Positions 1-5,117 of a stretch of 6,169 nucleotides of DNA are shown in pieces. The translations under genes and the position numbers were made by a program. How positions within the stretch are numbered: the stretch's first letter is position 1; every line of letters begins with the position of its first letter. The DNA comes from Bifidobacteriaceae bacterium (GTDB lineage Bacteria; Actinomycetota; Actinomycetes; Actinomycetales; WQXJ01). Location: NCBI GenBank assembly GCA_031256885.1, contig JAIRPS010000169.1, positions 1 through 6,169 of the forward strand. Reading direction: 5' to 3'. The notes beneath the pieces are model-generated. The model had not been told where the DNA came from. It saw nothing but the letters and a program-made list of their open reading frames with translations, and made no database searches.

Positions 1-278
1 CAACCGGTTTGGATGGCGCTGTTGCTTTGACCGACAACCAAACAGCTGACTTCGCTCGCATTTCTCCCGAAACTGCTGCCGAGCTTGGTTTATCTGAGGG
101 CCAAGCTGTGACAGTGGCGGCGCAGAGCGGTGCCATTACTTTGCCGCTACGTTTGACCGCAATGCCACCGCGGGTGGTTTGGTTACCAGTCAACTCAGTG
201 GCCAGTCGGGTTTTGCCAACACTTGGTGTGGCTGGCGGTATTGTCCAGGTCAGCGCGGCAAAGGAGGTTCCGGCGTGA
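1..278 (+). CDS. nuoG: NADH-quinone oxidoreductase subunit NuoG, C-terminal 91 residues (5' end outside window)
   Basis: The frame is open from the left edge (first full codon at base 3) to a TGA at 276-278, giving 91 residues. The segment looks like the C-terminal molybdopterin-dinucleotide-binding-type domain that ends molybdopterin-oxidoreductase-like NuoG proteins. Visible features are '[19 protein letters not shown]', then a glycine turn and a 'LPLRL' strand, and then 'VVWLPVNS' followed by a final beta strand. In complex I this fold is retained as structure, while the N-terminal part of NuoG, outside the window, carries the Fe-S clusters. NuoG belongs to the cytoplasmic peripheral arm that passes electrons from NADH towards NuoI. 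Its stop codon overlaps the GTG start of the next gene by 4 bases (GTGA), so the two are probably translationally coupled. Identity rests on this domain plus position directly before nuoH, the standard nuo order. A lone molybdopterin oxidoreductase tail would be the alternative, but context makes that unlikely. Confidence 0.88.
   Translation, partial: TGLDGAVALTDNQTADFARISPETAAELGLSEGQAVTVAAQSGAITLPLRLTAMPPRVVWLPVNSVASRVLPTLGVAGGIVQVSAAKEVPA
260..268 (+). promoter_or_regulatory. Strong ribosome binding site deciding the GTG start of nuoHI
   Basis: AAAGGAGGT at 260-268 is a near-perfect Shine-Dalgarno sequence, with 6-7 bases before the GTG at 275. It lies within the last codons of nuoG. It settles the NuoHI start at 275 rather than the upstream in-frame ATG at 179, which would lie deep inside nuoG. 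Confidence 0.85.
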
Positions 279-1471
279 TCACGGCAGGATTGTTGACTGT
301 TTCACAGGCAGCCGAAGGTCTAGCGACTAAGGCGGCGGCTGACCCAACAGCGGCTGATTTCAGCCAAGACGGAATCTGGGCAGTGATTATCAAAGCTGTC
401 GCTATTTTAGTGTTTGTGCTGGTGTCAGTGCTTTTTGCGCTGTGGTTTGAACGCCGTTTGGTGGGGCGGATGCAGCAACGTTTGGGGCCCAATGTGCGTG
501 GTCCCTTCGGATTGTTCCAGGCAATTTATGATGCTTTGAAGTTGCTGCTCAAGGAAGACTTGAGTGTTAAAAAAGCCGACAAAGTCTTATACATCATTGC
601 CCCGATGATCTCAGTGTTTGCTTCACTGCTGGTTTTTGCGGTGATCCCCATGGGCAGCCGGGTCGGTCTGCCTTGGACTGATTGGACAACCCCGCTGCAG
701 CTGACGGACTTCCCAGTGGCCGTACTGTATATATTGGCGGTAACGGCAATTGGTGTGTATGGGATTGTGTTGGGCGGCTGGTCTTCCGGGTCTACCTATT
801 CTTTGCTTGGTGCAATCCGCTCCACCGCACAAGTGGTGTCCTATGAGCTAACAATGGGACTGAGCCTGGTGGCAGTTTTCCTGGTTTCCGGCACCATGTC
901 AACATCAGAAATTGTTGCTGGGCAGCGCAATCTCTGGTACGCCGTGATGCTATTGCCGTCTTTCATCATCTACCTAATCGCCATGATTGGCGAAACCAAT
1001 CGTCTGCCCTTTGACCTACCCGAGGCAGAAGGCGAACTGGTTTCGGGTTACATGACCGAGTACTCGTCAATGAAATTTGCCTGGTTCTTCCTCGCCGAGT
1101 ACATCAATATGCTGAATGTGTCGGCAGTTGCCACCACGTTATTCCTTGGCGGTTGGCAATGCCCCTGGCCGCTTAGCGCAATCAACAATGGGATGCTCAA
1201 CACTGGTTGGTGGACTTTACTGTGGTTCCTCATCAAAGTTTGGCTGGTGATGTTCCTGTTTGTCTGGGTGCGCGGAACATTAGTGCGTTTCCGCTACGAC
1301 CAATTCATGCGCCTGGGTTGGAAAGTGCTGCTACCAGCGGCCTTAGCTTGGGTGACGCTACTTGGTGCAGTCAAAGCGGTTGATGCTTTCACTCCACTAA
1401 GTTTCAACAGTTTGGTTGTCCCCTTACTGTCTGGCTTTGTGGTGCTGTTTGTGATTTTGTGGTGCTGGCCG
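275..1471 (+). other. nuoH: NuoH part of the fusion: quinone-site membrane domain, nine predicted helices
   Basis: Residues 1-399. A polar N-terminal stretch of about 30 residues precedes helix 1 (from '[10 protein letters not shown]'). A basic loop follows with '[10 protein letters not shown]' and '[20 protein letters not shown]', the conserved first cytoplasmic loop that lines the quinone entry. The third cytoplasmic loop carries the GETNR and FDLPEAE signatures and then 'TEYSSMKFA'. Helix 7 is followed by '[14 protein letters not shown]', the standard end of the NuoH core. An extra ninth helix (about residues 380-398, '[19 protein letters not shown]') matches the longer C-terminus I recall for actinobacterial NuoH. 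With a periplasmic N-terminus, nine helices put the C-terminus in the cytoplasm. Confidence 0.88.
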
Positions 1472-2020
1472 CAGCGGTCCCCAGCGGTCAACCAAGATCA
1501 CAACCAGACAGCCAGCCAGGCAGCCGCCGGTGGTCTCGTTTGGGGGCGTCGCCCACCCGGCTGGCTGCGCTATGGCCTGTCACCATGGGCGGGGTTCGCG
1601 GTGACTTTTAAGACAATCTTCCGCAAAACTGTCACTGAACAGTATCCTTTTGAAAAAATCCCCCCCAAACCGCGTTACCACGGCAAACATCACCTGGGAC
1701 GGCATCCAGACGGTTTAGAAAAATGCGTTGGCTGCGAACTGTGCGCAATGGCCTGCCCGGCTGATGCCATCTATGTGGAGGCTGCGGCCAACACGCCAGA
1801 TTCACCTCATTCGCCGGGTGAGCGCTATGGCAAGATTTACCAAATTAACTATCTCCGCTGCGTTTTTTGCGGTCTGTGTATTGAAGCCTGCCCAACCGGC
1901 GCGCTGACCATGACAACAGACTTTGAGCTGGCTGGACCAAGCCGCCAGGGGCTGATCTTCGACAAAACACAGCTACTGACTCCCTCAGCCAAATCAGGCG
2001 AACAGGCAGGTGCGCAATGA
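275..2020 (+). CDS. nuoHI: Fused NADH-quinone oxidoreductase subunits NuoH and NuoI (one 581-residue protein)
   Basis: One uninterrupted frame encodes two complex I subunits that are normally separate. Residues 1 to about 399 are NuoH (ND1/Nqo8 family), the membrane subunit forming much of the quinone cavity. Nine hydrophobic helices can be counted, with E191 in 'SYELTMGLS' and the quinone-site loop '[17 protein letters not shown]' at 239-255. Residues about 400-434 are a polar linker rich in Q, N, A, P and R. Residues about 435-581 are NuoI (TYKY/Nqo9), with two 4Fe-4S motifs: C484, C487, C490, C494 and C529, C532, C535, C539. These ligate clusters N6a and N6b, which relay electrons to N2 in NuoB. 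The GTG start at 275 is supported by a strong ribosome binding site and the GTGA overlap with nuoG. The frame ends in an ATGA overlap with nuoJ. Codon use looks uniform throughout. The fusion is seen directly; whether the product stays uncut is unknown. Confidence 0.92.
   Translation: MITAGLLTVSQAAEGLATKAAADPTAADFSQDGIWAVIIKAVAILVFVLVSVLFALWFERRLVGRMQQRLGPNVRGPFGLFQAIYDALKLLLKEDLSVKKADKVLYIIAPMISVFASLLVFAVIPMGSRVGLPWTDWTTPLQLTDFPVAVLYILAVTAIGVYGIVLGGWSSGSTYSLLGAIRSTAQVVSYELTMGLSLVAVFLVSGTMSTSEIVAGQRNLWYAVMLLPSFIIYLIAMIGETNRLPFDLPEAEGELVSGYMTEYSSMKFAWFFLAEYINMLNVSAVATTLFLGGWQCPWPLSAINNGMLNTGWWTLLWFLIKVWLVMFLFVWVRGTLVRFRYDQFMRLGWKVLLPAALAWVTLLGAVKAVDAFTPLSFNSLVVPLLSGFVVLFVILWCWPQRSPAVNQDHNQTASQAAAGGLVWGRRPPGWLRYGLSPWAGFAVTFKTIFRKTVTEQYPFEKIPPKPRYHGKHHLGRHPDGLEKCVGCELCAMACPADAIYVEAAANTPDSPHSPGERYGKIYQINYLRCVFCGLCIEACPTGALTMTTDFELAGPSRQGLIFDKTQLLTPSAKSGEQAGAQ
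1472..1576 (+). other. Inter-domain linker of the NuoH-NuoI fusion
   Basis: Residues about 400-434, between the last NuoH helix and the conserved NuoI N-terminal segment. Composition is polar and flexible, with several Q, N and S residues, an alanine/glycine run, and then a basic '[12 protein letters not shown]' patch. No stop codon and no in-frame ATG, GTG or TTG occurs here; the nearest flanking ones are the TTG at 1457 inside the last helix and the GTG at 1601 inside the NuoI domain. I see no Shine-Dalgarno-like purine run placed for a hidden start. The boundaries are estimates. Confidence 0.7.
1577..2017 (+). other. nuoI: NuoI part of the fusion: 2x[4Fe-4S] ferredoxin-like domain
   Basis: Residues about 435-581. 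It opens with '[20 protein letters not shown]', matching the membrane-surface N-terminal helix of actinobacterial NuoI. Next comes '[18 protein letters not shown]', then cluster motif 1 (CxxCxxCxxxC followed by P) at C484-C494, the insertion '[17 protein letters not shown]', and cluster motif 2 ([12 protein letters not shown]) at C529-C539. It closes with '[11 protein letters not shown]' and a short tail. All eight cysteine ligands and both following prolines are present, so both clusters should form. The tail is shorter than the extended one I recall in Mycobacterium. Confidence 0.92.
2008..2011 (+). promoter_or_regulatory. Weak ribosome binding site for nuoJ
   Basis: AGGT at 2008-2011 sits 5 bases before the ATG at 2017. 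It is weak compared with the sites upstream of nuoHI, nuoK and nuoM. Initiation probably relies on the ATGA overlap, with ribosomes terminating on nuoHI restarting here. It still favours 2017 over the in-frame ATG at 2050, which has no purine-rich run before it. Confidence 0.5.
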
Positions 2021-2889
2021 ATACACTCAGTGCCCTTGGCGGTGCCACAATGACCAGCGGTGAGCAGGTTTTGTTTGCGGTTGTTGCACCAATAATGCTG
2101 CTGTCAGCGGCCAGTTTGCTGTTTGTGCGGCGTGCTGTCCACGCGGCGGTGGCCATGTGTGTGGTGATGGTTGGTGCGGCTTTTCTCTACGTGGCGTCGG
2201 GGGCACCCTTCTTAGGTGCCGCTCAGGTGGTTGTCTACACCGGGGCAATCATGATGCTGTTTGTTTTTGTGGTCATGCTAGTAGGGGTGGATGTGACTGA
2301 ATCAACTCGTGAAATGTTGCGCGGACAACGCCTGTTTTCCATAATCGGCGGTCTGGGTTTAGCCGGTGTGTTGGGTGGCGCTGTGTTCAAAACCGCTTTA
2401 CCAACCAGTCAAGGGATCAGTGACCCCGGAAGCGACGGCAATCCAGGTCAAGTAGCTAAAGTGTTATTTACAGATTTTCCTTTCACCTTAGAAATTACTG
2501 GCGCACTGTTGATTGTCGCAGCACTGAGTGCTGTTATGCTGACGCACCGCTCGACTGTGCGTGCCGCCTCAGCACAACTAGCTAAAACAACTACTGTGCC
2601 GGCTGCGCCACTCCCTGCACCAGGTGTTTATGCAGGTAGACGCGCTGTTGATGTGCCGGCGATTGACCAAAATGGTCAAGCTGTAACCGCCTCAGTGCCA
2701 CAACCTCTGGTTGAACGCGGCCAAATACGCCCCCGACAACCCTTCACCCAAGCCGATCCGAAGACATTAGCGACTTGGCCGGCTCGTCAAGCACCAACCC
2801 CGCCCGCAGTAGACCAAAGCACTGATTCAACAAGCTCTACACCACTAACTTCGCCAGACGAGACCGCCAGAACTGGAGGTGAGCAATGA
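2017..2889 (+). CDS. nuoJ: NADH-quinone oxidoreductase subunit NuoJ with long C-terminal tail
   Basis: A 290-residue membrane subunit of complex I (ND6/Nqo10 family), placed between NuoH and NuoK in the membrane arm and linked to the conformational coupling of quinone reduction to proton pumping. Five hydrophobic helices lie within about residues 16-175. The signature third helix, '[20 protein letters not shown]', contains Y74; this is the segment that forms a pi-bulge in known structures. It is followed by 'GVDVTES' and 'LRGQR', and E159 opens the last helix region. After H177-R178 comes a hydrophilic tail of about 113 residues, rich in P, A, T and Q, which includes 'PGVYA' (202-206) and 'AVDVPA'. 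A related tail is recalled in Mycobacterium NuoJ; E. coli NuoJ, at roughly 184 residues, lacks it. The start at 2017 overlaps the nuoHI stop (ATGA). A second in-frame ATG at 2050 would give 279 residues and cannot be fully excluded. Confidence 0.9.
   Translation: MNTLSALGGATMTSGEQVLFAVVAPIMLLSAASLLFVRRAVHAAVAMCVVMVGAAFLYVASGAPFLGAAQVVVYTGAIMMLFVFVVMLVGVDVTESTREMLRGQRLFSIIGGLGLAGVLGGAVFKTALPTSQGISDPGSDGNPGQVAKVLFTDFPFTLEITGALLIVAALSAVMLTHRSTVRAASAQLAKTTTVPAAPLPAPGVYAGRRAVDVPAIDQNGQAVTASVPQPLVERGQIRPRQPFTQADPKTLATWPARQAPTPPAVDQSTDSTSSTPLTSPDETARTGGEQ
2875..2880 (+). promoter_or_regulatory. Strong ribosome binding site for nuoK
   Basis: GGAGGT at 2875-2880 lies inside the last codons of nuoJ, 5 bases before the ATG at 2886. 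It fixes the nuoK start at the ATGA overlap with the nuoJ stop. Confidence 0.82.
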
Positions 2890-3179
2890 CCCTCTACCTC
2901 TTGTTAGCCATCGCACTGTTCGCCATCGGCGCTACCACTGTGCTGGTGCGGCGCAATGTCATCATCATGTTCATGGGAATTGAGCTAATGCTCAACGCGG
3001 CCAACCTTGCCTTGGTCACTTTTGCCCGTTGGCATGACGACGTGGCTGGTCAAGCCATGGCTCTGCTGATCATGGTGGTCGCGGCTGGTGAAGTGGTGGT
3101 TGGTTTAGCAGTGATTGTGGCCTTGTTCCGTGCGCGGCGCTCGGTCAATGTTGACGACCTGAAAGTCCCGAGGCATTGA
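2886..3179 (+). CDS. nuoK: NADH-quinone oxidoreductase subunit NuoK
   Basis: A 97-residue, three-helix membrane subunit (ND4L/Nqo11 family), close to the usual length of about 100. It sits between NuoJ and the antiporter-like subunits and provides buried carboxylates on the proton path. Helices are at about residues 2-20, 25-47 and 56-80. The signature '[17 protein letters not shown]' carries E33, and '[15 protein letters not shown]' carries E69. Their 36-residue spacing matches E36 and E72 of the E. coli protein, which are needed for activity. The C-terminus '[10 protein letters not shown]' resembles the actinobacterial form. The ATG overlaps the nuoJ stop by 4 bases and has a strong ribosome binding site. 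The stop is 1 base before nuoL. Nothing looks broken or unusual. Confidence 0.96.
   Translation: MTLYLLLAIALFAIGATTVLVRRNVIIMFMGIELMLNAANLALVTFARWHDDVAGQAMALLIMVVAAGEVVVGLAVIVALFRARRSVNVDDLKVPRH
3170..3173 (+). promoter_or_regulatory. Moderate ribosome binding site for nuoL
   Basis: GAGG at 3170-3173 lies within the last codons of nuoK, 7 bases before the ATG at 3181. It is shorter than the nuoHI and nuoM sites, so coupling to nuoK termination, one base upstream of the start, probably helps. Confidence 0.55.
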
Positions 3180-3180
3180 T

Positions 3181-5115
3181 ATGACTGAGACAATTTTGCT
3201 AACCGCCAATCCAGCTACTCCACCGCTAGCCGATGGGGCTTTAGGACTGATTTGGCTGGTGATTGCCATTCCCTTAGTTTCAGCCGCTTTGCTGCTGCTC
3301 CTGGGACGCCGTGCCAACCGTTGGGGCCACTGGCTTGGTCTAGCCGCCGCCGTTGGTGGATTAGCCGTCTGCTTACCAGCTTTAGCGCAACTATTGGCCA
3401 GGCCCAGTGGTGAACGCCTTGTTAACCTGCACCTATTTGACTGGTTCAGCGGAACCGCACTCTCAGTACCCGCTGGACTTCGAGTTGATCCGCTATCCAT
3501 AACCTTTGTTGCTCTGGTGACCTTTGTCGGCACACTGATCCACCTATATTCAGTTGCCTACATGGCTAATGATCCTGATAGGCGACGATTTTTTGCCTAC
3601 CTAAACTTGTTTGTGGCTGCCATGCTTCTGCTGGTCTTGGCGGATTCATTCTTGCTGTTGTTTGTTGGCTGGGAGGGTGTAGGCCTGGCATCCTACCTGC
3701 TGATTGGTTTTTGGAATCAGCGAACTGCGGCAGCCGTGGCTGCTAAAAAAGCTTTCATCGCTAATCGCATTGGCGACCTTGGCCTGATTTTCGCAATGGC
3801 CCTGATGATCAGCCATGTTGGTTCGGTCAGCTTTAGCGATGTGTTAACCAGTTCAGCAAACCTTTCAAGCGGCGCAACCCTGGCAATCTGCCTGCTGCTC
3901 TTGTTGGCAGCTTGCGGCAAATCAGCCCAATTCCCGTTGCAATCATGGCTCGGTGACGCAATGGCTGGTCCCACCCCTGTCTCCGCCTTGATTCACGCCG
4001 CCACCATGGTGACAGCTGGCGTTTATTTGGTAGTGCGAGCCGGCCCGCTCTTTGCGGCAGTTGAAGGTGCCCGCCTTGCGGTTTGCCTGGTTGGGGCAAT
4101 CACCTTGCTCTATGGTGCGATTGTTGGCTGCGCCAAAGATGACATCAAAAAAGTATTGGCCGCATCAACCATGTCGCAAATCGGCTACATGATGTTGGCT
4201 GCCGGATTAGGGCCGGTCGGGGCAGTTTTTGCCATACTCCACTTGGTGACTCACGGTTTCTTCAAAGCTGGCATGTTCCTCGGGGCTGGCTCTGTGATGC
4301 ACGCAATGGGTGACCGGGTTGACGCACGCCGCTTCGGTGGCCTAGCCAGTGTTATGCGGCTGACCTGGTTGACCTTCATGATGGGCTGGTTGGCAATTCT
4401 GGGCGTGCCACCGTTTTCCGGTTTCTGGTCAAAAGACCGCATTATTGAGGCAGCATTCACAGGCGTTGGTTGGCAAGCCTATGTCTTTGGTTCGGTGGCG
4501 CTTCTGGGCGCTGGATTGACTGCTTTCTACATGTCACGCCTCTTCTTGATGATTTTCCACGGTAAGGCACGCTGGCCTGCTGACACACATCCGCATGAAC
4601 CCTCTTGGCTGATGACCGCACCAATGGTGATTCTGGCCATCGGTTCGGTTGGCCTGGGCTGGTTGCTCACTGTTATTGGTTTTAGCAACTGGTTGACTCC
4701 GGTGACTGGCACTGCGTCCGAGTCTCAGCCGGTGTTACCTCCGGCATTAATTACAGTGGCAGCTTTAGCGCTGGTGGTGATCGGCTGCGGTATTGCCTAT
4801 TGGCGTTATGGTCGCCAAGCCGTGCCCCAGTTACCGCCTCCGGGCAATCGTTTTACCCGGGCTGCTCGGCGCGACCTTTACCAGGATGACCTCAACCATT
4901 ATCTGCTAGTTAAACCAGGCAATGCCCTTGTCAAAGGCACAGCTGCGACTGACCGTTGGCTGGTTGATGGGGCTGTCAACGGTTTGGGCTGGCTCACAGT
5001 GGCCTGTGGAAGGGTGCTTGGGCTAGCTCAAGGTGCTCAAACTCGGCGCGCTGCAGCCATTTTGGCCTTGGGCGTCGTGGTTCTTGGAGTAATCGTTTTG
5101 GCGGGGAGGTTCTAA
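3181..5115 (+). CDS. nuoL: NADH-quinone oxidoreductase subunit NuoL (distal antiporter-like proton pump)
   Basis: A 644-residue polytopic membrane protein (ND5/Nqo12 family), slightly longer than the E. coli subunit of about 613. It is the terminal proton-translocating subunit of the membrane arm. The charged network is complete: E165 in 'VGWEGVGLASYLLIGFW', D199 in 'NRIGDLG', K247 in 'ACGKSAQFPLQSWLGDAM', H272 in 'PVSALIHAATMVTAGVYL', H354 and H358 in 'HLVTHGFFKAGMF' with K362, and K418 in 'FSGFWSKDRI'. By offset these correspond to E. coli E144, D178, K229, H254, H334, H338, K342 and K399. The C-terminal part, from about residue 560, should hold the long lateral helix and final anchor. It includes 'LYQDDLNHYLLVKPGN' and 'DRWLVDGAVNGLGWL', and ends in a hydrophobic stretch before 'AGRF'. 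The start at 3181 follows the nuoK stop by 1 base. The family is shared with Mrp antiporters, but context and length make this NuoL. Confidence 0.96.
   Translation: MTETILLTANPATPPLADGALGLIWLVIAIPLVSAALLLLLGRRANRWGHWLGLAAAVGGLAVCLPALAQLLARPSGERLVNLHLFDWFSGTALSVPAGLRVDPLSITFVALVTFVGTLIHLYSVAYMANDPDRRRFFAYLNLFVAAMLLLVLADSFLLLFVGWEGVGLASYLLIGFWNQRTAAAVAAKKAFIANRIGDLGLIFAMALMISHVGSVSFSDVLTSSANLSSGATLAICLLLLLAACGKSAQFPLQSWLGDAMAGPTPVSALIHAATMVTAGVYLVVRAGPLFAAVEGARLAVCLVGAITLLYGAIVGCAKDDIKKVLAASTMSQIGYMMLAAGLGPVGAVFAILHLVTHGFFKAGMFLGAGSVMHAMGDRVDARRFGGLASVMRLTWLTFMMGWLAILGVPPFSGFWSKDRIIEAAFTGVGWQAYVFGSVALLGAGLTAFYMSRLFLMIFHGKARWPADTHPHEPSWLMTAPMVILAIGSVGLGWLLTVIGFSNWLTPVTGTASESQPVLPPALITVAALALVVIGCGIAYWRYGRQAVPQLPPPGNRFTRAARRDLYQDDLNHYLLVKPGNALVKGTAATDRWLVDGAVNGLGWLTVACGRVLGLAQGAQTRRAAAILALGVVVLGVIVLAGRF
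5103..5110 (+). promoter_or_regulatory. Strong ribosome binding site for nuoM
   Basis: GGGGAGGT at 5103-5110 overlaps the final codons of nuoL, 7 bases before the ATG at 5118. It supports that start even though the gene is cut off by the window end. Confidence 0.82.
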
Positions 5116-5117
5116 CA

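Noticed and set aside
179..274. Upstream ATG at 179 as the start of NuoH
   Set aside because: It lies inside nuoG in another frame, the added residues do not resemble NuoH, and the GTG at 275 has a strong ribosome binding site and overlaps the nuoG stop.
1601..2020. Separate nuoI gene starting at the in-frame GTG at 1601
   Set aside because: It would begin inside the conserved N-terminal helix of NuoI, has no convincing ribosome binding site, and no stop ends nuoH before it. The continuous fusion frame explains the sequence better.
1845..2156. 103-residue open frame on the - strand
   Set aside because: It is antisense to the NuoI domain and nuoJ, with no family resemblance and no context supporting a gene.
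2202..2220. Hairpin GGCACC-CTTCTTA-GGTGCC
   Set aside because: A 6-bp stem inside nuoJ coding sequence with no T-run; this is expected by chance in several kilobases.
2050..2889. Alternative nuoJ start at ATG 2050
   Set aside because: No purine-rich sequence precedes it, whereas 2017 overlaps the upstream stop in the same ATGA pattern as nuoJ/nuoK. It remains possible but is second best.
3105..3533. 142-residue open frame on the - strand
   Set aside because: It lies antisense to nuoK/nuoL, both clearly coding, and its translation is low-complexity, basic and serine-rich with no recognisable family.
4147..4153. AAAAAAG heptamer as a programmed frameshift site in nuoL
   Set aside because: The codon phase (AAA AAA G) is not the slippery A_AAA_AAG phase, and the downstream frame continues as normal NuoL with no alternative product.
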